From Thermosipho atlanticus DSM 15807 (GTDB taxonomy: Bacteria; Thermotogota; Thermotogae; Thermotogales; Fervidobacteriaceae): a stretch of DNA of 64,000 bases. The number at the start of each line of letters is the position of its first letter. The first letter of the stretch is position 1. Location of the stretch: positions 204,451 through 268,450 of the forward strand of contig NZ_FQXN01000003.1 in NCBI RefSeq assembly GCF_900129985.1. The letters run 5' to 3'. Of the stretch, positions 54,597 through 63,005 are shown piece by piece. A program made the translations under genes and the position numbers. A model generated the notes under the pieces. That model worked only from the letters and a program-made list of their open reading frames with translations. It was not told where the DNA came from and ran no database searches.

Positions 54597-55217
54597 ATGA
54601 TAAAAATTTTTATTTGGTTATTATTGAGTATTTCTATGATTATCTTTCCAATTAATATTTACTACACATTAATTGTACCAACTGAAACTCCAACTAATAC
54701 TATACAAGAAATATCCAATTTCATTTTAGAAAATAATCCTAAAATTTCACTTACAGATTATGGACTAAATCAAAAAAGTTACGAATATTTATATTCTCCG
54801 TATCATGAAGATTTTCAAAAACATGTGCTAACCCTTTTAGATTATTTTTTGTTTAAAAAAATTGATTCTGAATACGTTCTACCTTTAAATTTTATTGAAG
54901 AATTTAAAATTCAAGATGATGTTTATTTATATTGCATTTTATTGTTCGATAATAACTTAAAGGTCATTGCTAAATCTTTTAATGAACATGCTTTCGATGA
55001 AAACGGTGTTATATCTACCGATGCATTAAATATTTATAACTCTCTAATTGAACTTATTAAAAATACATTTGAAGATGATTCACCTAAAAATTATGATATA
55101 GATAATATTTTAATGACTTTGTATTTCGACATCTCTGATAATGGTAACATAATTTTAGAAATAACGTTTATCTCGAAAGCCCAGAATAGTATAGATTTAA
55201 CCTATTTTATAATGTAA
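54597..55217 (+). CDS. Exported or membrane-anchored protein of unknown function
   Basis: A 206-residue protein whose N-terminal 25 residues form a hydrophobic signal or anchor. The rest is mixed alpha/beta with no known motif. The ATG at 54597 follows AAAGGAGAG; a TTG at 54579 is upstream of that site and rejected. Third gene of the exported-protein operon. Its last 16 bases overlap the convergent 2H phosphoesterase gene, and no terminator is visible. Confidence 0.68.
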   Translation: MIKIFIWLLLSISMIIFPINIYYTLIVPTETPTNTIQEISNFILENNPKISLTDYGLNQKSYEYLYSPYHEDFQKHVLTLLDYFLFKKIDSEYVLPLNFIEEFKIQDDVYLYCILLFDNNLKVIAKSFNEHAFDENGVISTDALNIYNSLIELIKNTFEDDSPKNYDIDNILMTLYFDISDNGNIILEITFISKAQNSIDLTYFIM

Positions 55218-55885
55218 TTATCCATATTTGTAAAATGCGTATATTTTAAATTGTGAAAATCGAGTTCAATTTCAAAATTAATATCTATATCTATCAAGGT
55301 ATTAAATATTTTTTTTCGTAAAGATTCGCTGTAATCAATTGGAAGATAGTACCCTAAAGTTACATGCGGTATGTAAAAGTCATCTTGTTTAATGAGTTGA
55401 TCAAATTTTTGTCTGGCCTTAATTAAAATTAAAAAAGATTCCTCATCAATAGGTTTAAACATTATTCCTATGGCAGAACCGCCATTATATAATCCTATCG
55501 ATTTCATTTTTAAATTTTTTTCATTTTTAAATGTATTTAATATTTTCATTACTTTATTTTCATTATTTTTCATACATTTTTCAACATCATTTGTTATATT
55601 AAAATTGCATAGATCGTGCAACGTTAAATGAAAATATTTTTCACTCAAAGGTTTAGCTAAATACTTTCCTATTTTGCTATATAATTCATTTTGAATTTTT
55701 GTAATTTTCCTCTTATCTGCATCATTTAGAAAAAACACAATTGTATCACCTTTAAAATCCTTGTATTTTCCATTTTTATCAACTTTTAAATACAACTCGT
55801 TTTTTGGATTCCATTTGTCCAACAATGTTTTTATTGTTTCATCACGGATTTGGTTTAGTTTCTCTACATATTTTTTGAATTCCAT
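55202..55885 (-). CDS. 2H phosphoesterase superfamily protein (LigT-like)
   Basis: A 227-residue protein with the two histidine motifs of 2H phosphoesterases: HLTL at about residue 86 and HVTL at about 174 (YIPHVTLGYY). Such enzymes act on 2',3'-cyclic phosphates or 2'-5' RNA bonds; the substrate here is open. The ATG at 55885 follows AGAGGTGATTTT; the longer frame to 56011 lacks a binding site. A minus-strand TGATATAAT at 56011-56019 could be its promoter. Confidence 0.8.
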   Translation of the reverse strand: MEFKKYVEKLNQIRDETIKTLLDKWNPKNELYLKVDKNGKYKDFKGDTIVFFLNDADKRKITKIQNELYSKIGKYLAKPLSEKYFHLTLHDLCNFNITNDVEKCMKNNENKVMKILNTFKNEKNLKMKSIGLYNGGSAIGIMFKPIDEESFLILIKARQKFDQLIKQDDFYIPHVTLGYYLPIDYSESLRKKIFNTLIDIDINFEIELDFHNLKYTHFTNMDNYIIK

Positions 55886-55964
55886 AAAATCACCTCTGAG
55901 AAAGTTTTTTTCATTTTTTCTATTATAATGAATATTATTTCCGTTTTTTCGCGTTAATCTAAGT

Positions 55965-55993
55965 TTTAATATAGAATTTATATATGCTATTAT
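55965..55993 (+). promoter_or_regulatory. Candidate promoter of the sugar ABC operon
   Basis: TTTAAT, 17-base spacer and TATTAT with an extended TG (TGCTATTAT). It ends 47 bases upstream of the binding-protein ATG. Confidence 0.5.
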
Positions 55994-55995
55994 CA

Positions 55996-56013
55996 AATTG
56001 TCCTGCAACAATT
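55996..56013. promoter_or_regulatory. Inverted repeat downstream of the sugar ABC promoter
   Basis: AATTGT and ACAATT arms separated by 6 bases form an 18-base dyad. It lies just after the candidate -10, where a repressor could act. The regulator is unknown. Confidence 0.4.
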
Positions 56014-56040
56014 ATATCATTTCGAATAGGAGGTGGGTTT

Positions 56041-57249
56041 ATGAAAAAGGTTTTTATTCTTCTTTTATTAATTTCTGTTGTTATGGCATTTAGTGTGCCT
56101 ACTTTGGTTGTTACTTCAAGACTATGGACTCCACCTACAGAAAAAGAATTCATTATCAATGAAATCATTAAACCATTCGAAGAAATGTATGGAGTAAAAG
56201 TAGTTTTCCAAACAATGGATGACGAAACCATGTTGAAACAAGTAAAGGTTCAAAAAGAAACCGGAAAAATTACTACAGATGTTATTATAGCATATGCAAC
56301 AAAAATGCCAGAATGGGTCAAAAATGACCTAGTAGTTGATCTTACACCTTATGTTAAACAATGGACCGACAGGCATTTTTCTAAAGGTTTTGATTCAATG
56401 ACAGTATTTAACGGAAAAAGGTACTTCTTACCTATTGGTGCAGATGTATATCTCACCCTTATAAACAAAAAAGCTCTTCAATATAAACCTGAAGATGTTG
56501 ATGTTCAAAATCTCACTTGGGAACAGCTTGCTGAATGGGCAAACCTTATAGCCCAGGGTGAAGGTGAAGGTAAATTTGCAGTTACCGGTGTTCCAATGAA
56601 ATCCCTTATTTATCAAATTGGAGCTATTGCTTTATCCTATGGTGCACATTGGCCTGATTTGGATAATCCTGGAGCGGTTGCTGCATGGTACTTAGTATAC
56701 AAAATGAGAAATGCATTCTCTCCAGCAATTAAAACATACGATGACACAAGACCACCAATGAAAAGGGAAGAAACATGGATAACAGTAGCACATTGTGCAC
56801 GTGTTGGTGAAGTTTACAAAAGTAATCCAACTCAATTTATTATTGCACCGGCACCAAAAGGTCCAGCTGGTATAGGTTCAGTTGCTGGAACAAGTGGTCT
56901 TGCAATTGTAAAAGGTACAAAGAATTTTGACCTTGCACTTAAGTTTGTCGAATACATGACAAGACCAGACATCATGGTAAAATCACACAAAGGTACCGGT
57001 GGATTTATCCCACCAGTTGATGAAGCAATAAAATTCTTAGGAAATGACGAACAAGACCAAGTCATTAAAAATGCGATCAAAGTTATGAATGAAGGAGTTC
57101 TCTCATATATTGCACCTATTTGGAAAGATTGGGGTCAAGTAAAACTTGTTTACGACGAAATATTCAAAAAGATGATCCTTGAAGAAGGAAAACTTGACAT
57201 TGATATGCTAGAATTGTATCAACTTCAAATTGATGCACAAAGGAAATAA
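56041..57249 (+). CDS. Sugar ABC transporter substrate-binding protein
   Basis: A 402-residue exported protein with a signal peptide (about 1-17, no lipobox cysteine) and the solute-binding family 1 (maltose-type) fold. Typical regions are INEIIKPFEEMYGVKVVF, the GKRYFLPIGADVYLTLINKKAL block, and the C-terminal hinge with ALKFVEYMTRPD. The sugar cannot be predicted. ATG with AGGAGGTGGG upstream. A hairpin follows directly, as is common after highly expressed binding-protein genes. Confidence 0.9.
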   Translation: MKKVFILLLLISVVMAFSVPTLVVTSRLWTPPTEKEFIINEIIKPFEEMYGVKVVFQTMDDETMLKQVKVQKETGKITTDVIIAYATKMPEWVKNDLVVDLTPYVKQWTDRHFSKGFDSMTVFNGKRYFLPIGADVYLTLINKKALQYKPEDVDVQNLTWEQLAEWANLIAQGEGEGKFAVTGVPMKSLIYQIGAIALSYGAHWPDLDNPGAVAAWYLVYKMRNAFSPAIKTYDDTRPPMKREETWITVAHCARVGEVYKSNPTQFIIAPAPKGPAGIGSVAGTSGLAIVKGTKNFDLALKFVEYMTRPDIMVKSHKGTGGFIPPVDEAIKFLGNDEQDQVIKNAIKVMNEGVLSYIAPIWKDWGQVKLVYDEIFKKMILEEGKLDIDMLELYQLQIDAQRK

Positions 57250-57251
57250 TT

Positions 57252-57277
57252 TAAGGGGGCTCATTGCCCCCTTTAAT
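57252..57277 (+). terminator. Hairpin between the binding-protein and permease genes
   Basis: AAGGGGGC / GCCCCCTT stem with loop TCATT, followed by only a short T stretch. Because the permease gene starts 22 bases later, it is likelier a leaky terminator or mRNA 3'-end protector than a full stop. Confidence 0.65.
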
Positions 57278-57298
57278 TTGGTAGCGAGGTGATAAAAT

Positions 57299-58171
57299 TT
57301 GACAAAAACTATATCTAAAAAATGGGTTCCTTACATTTTGATAACTCCTACGTTGATCTATTACATAGTTTTCTGGTTAAGACCCGTAATTTCAGCTATT
57401 TATTATAGCTTTTTCGATGAAAACAATAATATTTTTACACTTAATAATTATATTACAATTTTTAAAGATGAATATTTCAAACAAGCTGTTATCAATACAG
57501 CAATTTTTGTTCTTATCTCAGTTACCTTAGAATTTATTGTAGCATTAGGTTTGGCGTTAATTATAAACAAAAAATTTAAAGGGGCACAGATTCTTTTATC
57601 TATTGCTCTTATACCAATGGCTCTTCCAGCCGTTGCTGTTGGCGCTATGTGGTCAAGTGGTTTTGCAACATATGGATGGGTAAATAGTTTACTCTACCAC
57701 TTAGGACTAATTACTGAAAACGGAAAAATCGCTTTCCTAGCGGGAAGTGATTTTCAATCTCTTATGCTTATAATACTTATAGACGCGTGGCAAGTAATTC
57801 CATTTATGATGGTGATCTTACTTGCAGGTCTTCAAGGTCTTTCAAAAGAAGCTATAGAAGCTGGGTATATCTTTGGCGGTTCAAAATTTACCGTATTAAG
57901 AAAAATCACTTTGCCTATGCTAAAACCAAGTATCCAAACTGCGTTAATTTTAAGAATAATATCCGCAATTCAAGTGTGGTTAATTATTGTAATGATATAT
58001 GGTTATAGAAGAATCCCTGTTCTATTGGAAGAGGTTGTCTTCTACGAAGAACAATTATTAGGTTTTTATAGAGTTGCTCTTGCCTATTCTGTAATTGTTG
58101 CTGCAATTGTATCAGTTGTTTCAGTTATATATCTTAAAGTCTCTGGTGCTTTTGAAAGGGAGGAGCAATAA
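57299..58171 (+). CDS. Sugar ABC transporter permease, MalF type
   Basis: A 290-residue inner-membrane permease with six helices. The EAA loop EAIEAGYIFGGSKFTVLRKITLP contacts the ATPase. TTG start preceded by GCGAGGTGAT. The neighbouring genes make up a CUT1-type importer. The first extracytoplasmic loop is short, in contrast to the partner permease. Confidence 0.92.
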   Translation: MTKTISKKWVPYILITPTLIYYIVFWLRPVISAIYYSFFDENNNIFTLNNYITIFKDEYFKQAVINTAIFVLISVTLEFIVALGLALIINKKFKGAQILLSIALIPMALPAVAVGAMWSSGFATYGWVNSLLYHLGLITENGKIAFLAGSDFQSLMLIILIDAWQVIPFMMVILLAGLQGLSKEAIEAGYIFGGSKFTVLRKITLPMLKPSIQTALILRIISAIQVWLIIVMIYGYRRIPVLLEEVVFYEEQLLGFYRVALAYSVIVAAIVSVVSVIYLKVSGAFEREEQ

Positions 58172-58172
58172 T

Positions 58173-59453
58173 ATGAAAGTGAATAAAATTTTTAAACAAA
58201 CATTATTCTATATTGTCATTGCTGGAATTATATTAGTTATTTTAACTCCTATTTATTTCCTAATTGTTATCTCTTTAATGTCAGACCAAGAAGCATATGA
58301 TTGGCCAACTCAACTCGTTCCATCTTTCTTCAATAGATATAAGCTGGAAATTGTTGATGGAAAATATTTAATAAGCGTTTATAGTAATGCAAAAAAACAG
58401 TATTCTACATTAATACAGACTTCTAATTTTGAAGAACTTCAAAAATTTGTTAGAAGCAAAACAAATTCAACAATTAAAAAAGAAATCTTTGATAATGAAG
58501 TAAAAAAACTCAAAAAATTAATTGAACAAAATGAAGAAGAAATAAATAAACTTAGAACACAAATTAAAACTTTCGAAGCAAAACTTAATAGAGTAACGGT
58601 CAACCTTGTTAAATTAAAATCTCAACTTAAGAAAGCTAAAGAAGCAAATATGGAAAATCTAATACCTATTATCAATGAAAATATAACTAAGCTGGAAAAA
58701 GAAAAGAATGAATATAATACACAACTGGTTAATTTAAATGCAAGACTTGAAGAAATTGGAAGCGTAAAATTCATAGTTCCCAAACATCTATTTGATAACT
58801 ATGTAAACTTTTTTAGAGTAACCAGCAATGCTTTACCCGCCTTGTTTAGGAGTATTCAAGTTGCAGTATTAACCGTTTTGATCTCACTAACAATTGGTGG
58901 AATGGCTGGCTATGCATTTGCTAGGTACAATTTTAAAGGTAAAAATCTTTTAAAATTAAGTGTTCTGTTTGTAAGAATGTTTCCCGGGATTTCAATTGCA
59001 ATGCCGATGGTGATCATACTTATAAATATGGGATTCTACGATAGACCAATCGGTTTATCACTTGTATACTCTGTAGGACAAATTGGAATGACAATTTGGA
59101 TCACAGCAAGTATATTTATGGGGATTTCTACCGAACTTGAAGAAGCTGCTATGGTATTTGGAACAACGAGAATGGGAGCCTTCTTTAAAATCACTTTACC
59201 TCTTGCATTCCCAGGTCTTGCTGCAAGTGCAATGTATGCTTTTATTGGTAGTTGGTCTGAAACTGCTCAGGCAATTGTTTTGACACAATTTAATCCTACA
59301 TTCCCAGTTGTAGTATATCAAACTCTTGTTGGCGCTAAAGGTTTAATTAATCTAACTGCTGCTGGAGGAGTCTCGTTAGCACTTCCTGCCGTTGTTTTTA
59401 CACTAATAATAAGGAAATATATACTCCAAATGTGGGGTGGAATAAAAGTTTAA
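58173..59453 (+). CDS. Sugar ABC transporter permease, MalG type, with coiled-coil insertion
   Basis: A 426-residue permease, about 150 longer than usual. First helix about 13-35. Then an extracytoplasmic region of some 180 residues with a heptad-rich segment at about 106-196 (LKKLIEQNEEEINKLRTQI and similar). The remaining helices begin near 220, and the EAA loop is at about 323 (EEAAMVFGTTRMGAFFKITLP). The ATG at 58173 has GGGAGGAG upstream. One base after the MalF-type gene. Confidence 0.9.
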   Translation: MKVNKIFKQTLFYIVIAGIILVILTPIYFLIVISLMSDQEAYDWPTQLVPSFFNRYKLEIVDGKYLISVYSNAKKQYSTLIQTSNFEELQKFVRSKTNSTIKKEIFDNEVKKLKKLIEQNEEEINKLRTQIKTFEAKLNRVTVNLVKLKSQLKKAKEANMENLIPIINENITKLEKEKNEYNTQLVNLNARLEEIGSVKFIVPKHLFDNYVNFFRVTSNALPALFRSIQVAVLTVLISLTIGGMAGYAFARYNFKGKNLLKLSVLFVRMFPGISIAMPMVIILINMGFYDRPIGLSLVYSVGQIGMTIWITASIFMGISTELEEAAMVFGTTRMGAFFKITLPLAFPGLAASAMYAFIGSWSETAQAIVLTQFNPTFPVVVYQTLVGAKGLINLTAAGGVSLALPAVVFTLIIRKYILQMWGGIKV

Positions 59454-59486
59454 TTGATAAAATAATAATAAAAGGAGCGGTGATAT

Positions 59487-60584
59487 ATGGCAACTTTAGA
59501 ACTTATAAATCTTTCAAAAAGGTATGGAAAAAAGGTATGGGGTGCCAAAGGAGTAAATCTAAAAGTTAATGATGGTGAATTCATAGTCTTTCTTGGCCCT
59601 TCTGGTTGTGGTAAAACAACAACTTTAAGAATGATTGCAGGGCTTGAAGAAGTTACAGAAGGAAAAATATTAATTGACGGAAAAGATGTAACTTACTTAG
59701 AACCAAGAAAAAGAGAAGTAAGTATGGTTTTTCAAAGTTATGCTGTATGGCCACATATGACCGTATATGACAATATTGCATTTCCTTTAAAACTTAGAAA
59801 AATGCAAGAATCGGAAATTGATGAAGTTGTAATGGAAGTCGCAAAAATGGTAAAAATTGAAGAACTTTTAAAAAGATTTCCTTCTCAACTTTCAGGAGGA
59901 CAAAGGCAACGTGTAGCATTAGCAAGGGCTTTGGCTGTCAAACCCAAAATCTTTTTAATGGATGAACCATTATCAAACCTCGATGCCAAATTAAGAGTTA
60001 AAATGAGAACCGAATTAAAAGCTATACATCACAGAACAGGTGCTACAACAATTTTTGTCACCCATGACCAATCTGAGGCCATGTCCATGGCAGATAGAAT
60101 CGTAATTATGAAAGATGGAAAAATTGTACAAGTAGGTACTCCTGATGAAGTATATTTCAACTGTGCAAATACTTTTGTCGCTGGATTTATTGGAACTCCA
60201 CCAACAAACTTTTTTAAAATGAATGTTATAAGAAGCAATGATGAGATTCATTTAAAAAATGAATACATTGACATAAAAGTTTCTGAAAAAGTCAAAAAAG
60301 CTCTTGAGAGATATAACAAAGATGAAATAATTGTTGGTATAAGACCTGAAAACCTTTTGATTACAAACAATGAAAATGAAGCTATCTTTAAAGAAAAAAT
60401 TCTTGTAGTTGAACCTCAAGGATCACATCAAATAATTGCCGTTGAACTTGGCGAACAAATCGTTAAAATAGTTGCTCCTGCATTCCCAAAATATTCTGCA
60501 GATGAAATTATAAATGTTTCACTTGATCATGAAAGATTAATGCTTTTTGATATTGATACTGAAGAAAGATTGGAGGGTATTTAA
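59487..60584 (+). CDS. Sugar ABC transporter ATP-binding protein (MalK/MsmX/UgpC type)
   Basis: A 365-residue ATPase with Walker A GPSGCGKTT, Q-loop VFQSYAVWPH, signature LSGGQRQRVALARAL, Walker B IFLMDEPLSNLDAKLR and the switch His in VTHDQSEAMSM. The C-terminal 130 residues form the regulatory MalK-type domain (IVGIRPENLLI). GGAGCGGTGA precedes the ATG. TAATG overlap with the glycosyltransferase gene. Confidence 0.94.
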   Translation: MATLELINLSKRYGKKVWGAKGVNLKVNDGEFIVFLGPSGCGKTTTLRMIAGLEEVTEGKILIDGKDVTYLEPRKREVSMVFQSYAVWPHMTVYDNIAFPLKLRKMQESEIDEVVMEVAKMVKIEELLKRFPSQLSGGQRQRVALARALAVKPKIFLMDEPLSNLDAKLRVKMRTELKAIHHRTGATTIFVTHDQSEAMSMADRIVIMKDGKIVQVGTPDEVYFNCANTFVAGFIGTPPTNFFKMNVIRSNDEIHLKNEYIDIKVSEKVKKALERYNKDEIIVGIRPENLLITNNENEAIFKEKILVVEPQGSHQIIAVELGEQIVKIVAPAFPKYSADEIINVSLDHERLMLFDIDTEERLEGI

Positions 60585-61885
60585 TGAAAATTGCACTAGT
60601 TCATTACAGAGCTGGTTTGATGGACGGTGTATCCTTAGAAATGGAAAAATGGAAGAAAGTCTTACTTAGAATGGGACATGACGTGGATATTGTAGCTGGT
60701 AATAACAAAAGTGGGGTGGACGTATTAATTCCTTCTATAGGTTTTGAAAATCCAAAATATAGAATTATTAATAAGAACGCTTTTGAAAAATTAGAAGATT
60801 TTTCAATAACTGAACTAACTGAAACAATATTCAATGAGTCCGAGAACATTTATTCCAATATTGAAGAAAAGCTTAGTAAATACGACGTGATTATACCAAA
60901 TAATATATGGTCGTTAGGAGCTTTCCTTCCAAGTGCAATAGCACTCACAAAATACGCTGAAAATCATCCGGAAAAACTTTTTGTTGGTCATCATCATGAT
61001 TTTTGGTGGGAAAGAGAGTATTTTTTAAACTATCAAGACAAAAAAATAAAAGAGCTACTAGACAAATATTGTCCTCCAGTTAATCGGAATATTAAACATG
61101 TAGTAATTAACTCATTAGCTAAAGAAGCGTTATATTCAAAAAAAGGTGTTAATTCCATAATTGTACCAAATGTAATGGATTTTGATGAACCACCTTTCAT
61201 TAGTGAGGAAATAAACAAACAAATTAGAGAAGTATATAATATCTCCGAAAATTCAATTGTTCTTTTACAAGCAACAAGAATTACTGAAAGAAAAGCAATC
61301 GAACTTGCCATTGAACTTGTTAGACAAATGTCAAAACTAGCAAAAAAATATAAAGGAAAACAATTGTATAATGGGAAAATTTTCGATGGCGAAATTGTTT
61401 TAGCATTTTCTGGAATGTGTGAAAGTGAAAATTATAAATACAAATTACTAGACAAAGCCTTCAAATATGGGATTAGAACCGTTGATCTTTATCCAAATGT
61501 TGAAAATAATGTTTGGTCATTCTGGAATTTATATAGCATTGCAGATGCAATTACATATCCTTCAATTCTAGAAGGTTGGGGAAACCAATTATTAGAAGCT
61601 ATAATCGTTAAAAAACCAATTGTTATATTCGAATATAAAGTTTTTGAAAAAGATATTAAAAAATCTGGCTTAAAATTCATTAGTCTAGGAAACACTTATA
61701 AATTAGAAAATGGACTAGTTAATGTAAATGAAAACATAGAAATAGAAGCTGCACAAAAATTGTTTGAAATTTTATTCAACAAAGAACTATATGAAAAAAC
61801 AGTTAATGAAAACTTTGAAATTGGAAAGAAATTTTTTAGTTTAGAAACTCTTAGAAAGATCATAGAAAACCATATTTTGAATTAA
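60584..61885 (+). CDS. GT4-type glycosyltransferase encoded with the sugar importer
   Basis: A 433-residue GT-B fold protein. The acceptor half has HHHDFWWERE at about 135-144, and the nucleotide-sugar half has TRITERKA and the GT4 E-x7-E region YPSILEGWGNQLLEA (about 323-337). It may use the imported sugar or make a compatible solute such as a glucosyl- or mannosylglycerate, a class known in Thermotogales, but nothing proves this. Overlaps the ATPase gene by one base; a terminator follows. Confidence 0.85.
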   Translation: MKIALVHYRAGLMDGVSLEMEKWKKVLLRMGHDVDIVAGNNKSGVDVLIPSIGFENPKYRIINKNAFEKLEDFSITELTETIFNESENIYSNIEEKLSKYDVIIPNNIWSLGAFLPSAIALTKYAENHPEKLFVGHHHDFWWEREYFLNYQDKKIKELLDKYCPPVNRNIKHVVINSLAKEALYSKKGVNSIIVPNVMDFDEPPFISEEINKQIREVYNISENSIVLLQATRITERKAIELAIELVRQMSKLAKKYKGKQLYNGKIFDGEIVLAFSGMCESENYKYKLLDKAFKYGIRTVDLYPNVENNVWSFWNLYSIADAITYPSILEGWGNQLLEAIIVKKPIVIFEYKVFEKDIKKSGLKFISLGNTYKLENGLVNVNENIEIEAAQKLFEILFNKELYEKTVNENFEIGKKFFSLETLRKIIENHILN

Positions 61886-61906
61886 ATCAAAATAATATGT
61901 TAAATT

Positions 61907-61931
61907 TCCAGGGAGTTCCCCTGGATTTTTT
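61907..61931 (+). terminator. Terminator of the sugar ABC-glycosyltransferase operon
   Basis: TCCAGGG / CCCTGGA hairpin with loop AGTTC, followed by TTTTTTATTTAT. Confidence 0.88.
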
Positions 61932-61951
61932 ATTTATATCAAATTTTTGTA

Positions 61952-61960
61952 TGATATAAT
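61952..61960 (+). promoter_or_regulatory. Extended -10 promoter of the DMT transporter gene
   Basis: TGATATAAT, 30 bases before the ATG at 61991. No good -35. Confidence 0.62.
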
Positions 61961-61990
61961 TTAGAATACAAAAAAATAAAGGAGATTATT

Positions 61991-62845
61991 ATGCATTATT
62001 TAGCAGCTGTTTTATCTTCTTTCTCCTCTTCAGTCACTTCTATTTTCGGTAAATTACTATTTACAATCGGAGCATCAGTATCCCAAATTTTGTTTATACG
62101 TTTCTTTATTTCTTTCTTAATCTCATTTTTAGTTTTCATATTTATTAAAAAGAAGTTTAATTTTAGGAATTTTGTTATTTTTGGAATACTTGGAATATTA
62201 AATTACGGCATTGCCGCTTATTTGTTCTTTTTTGGACTTCAATTTTTAAATCCTGCATATGCAACTGTTTTATTTTTTACTAATCCTGTCTTTGTATTAC
62301 TGTTTCAAAAAATTTTTTATAAGGATAAAATTGGTACTTTTAATTGGATAGCTATAGTAACTTCTATATTAGGAGTATTTTTTGCCAATCTCGGCGAACA
62401 AAGTTTGGAAAAGGACGACGAGATCATAATTGGAACTTTGATTATAATCGCAGCAGCTATAATAAATGCACTTTTCATAACAGTAACTGGAAAAAAATTA
62501 AAAAATTTAACTTCAAATGTTTTTGAAAATGTCTTTTACACTTTTTTTGGAGTAACTTTGTACTATTTGTTGATTACATCGTTTACGAAAGAATTATCAA
62601 CTATTAAGTTTGAATACGTTAGTTATGGTCTGTTACTCTCCATTTTTTCCACTTTCATACCATTAACTCTTAGTTTTTTCTCATTAAAAAAACTTAAATC
62701 ACAAACAGTTGCAATTATAATGCCTCTAGAAATAGTTTTTGCCAGTGTTTTGTCACTATTAATATTTGGAGAAACTTTCAATTTACTTAAAATTCTTGGA
62801 TTTATTCTCATAAGTACTGCTCCTATTCTAGAAAACTTTAAATAA
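61991..62845 (+). CDS. DMT-superfamily transporter (EamA type)
   Basis: A 284-residue membrane protein with about ten helices in two EamA repeats, the second starting near residue 150. Helix-end features such as FFTNPVFVLLFQKIFYKD and MPLEIVFASVLSLLIFGET match the family. These export or import small metabolites; the substrate cannot be predicted. ATG preceded by AAAGGAG. Single-gene unit. Confidence 0.88.
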   Translation: MHYLAAVLSSFSSSVTSIFGKLLFTIGASVSQILFIRFFISFLISFLVFIFIKKKFNFRNFVIFGILGILNYGIAAYLFFFGLQFLNPAYATVLFFTNPVFVLLFQKIFYKDKIGTFNWIAIVTSILGVFFANLGEQSLEKDDEIIIGTLIIIAAAIINALFITVTGKKLKNLTSNVFENVFYTFFGVTLYYLLITSFTKELSTIKFEYVSYGLLLSIFSTFIPLTLSFFSLKKLKSQTVAIIMPLEIVFASVLSLLIFGETFNLLKILGFILISTAPILENFK

Positions 62846-62864
62846 ATGTTTAATAAAGTTTATA

Positions 62865-62907
62865 ACCTTATTCTCCAATGATGTTTTTTTGAAATAAGGT
62901 GTTTTTA
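62865..62907 (+). terminator. Possible terminator after the DMT transporter gene
   Basis: ACCTTATT / AATAAGGT arms around a 20-base loop, followed by GTTTTT. The AAATAAGGT arm is repeated once more 10 bases downstream. AT-rich and weak. Confidence 0.4.
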
Positions 62908-62956
62908 AAATAAGGTTCATGTTTTTATCATCTTTTATCTTTCATAATAATTTTTA

Positions 62957-62965
62957 TGATATAAT
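62957..62965 (+). promoter_or_regulatory. Extended -10 promoter of the lipoprotein gene
   Basis: TGATATAAT, 40 bases upstream of the ATG at 63006; no clear -35. Confidence 0.6.
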
Positions 62966-63005
62966 AATTTTTGTAATGACAATTATTATTAAAGGAGTGG
63001 GGGTT

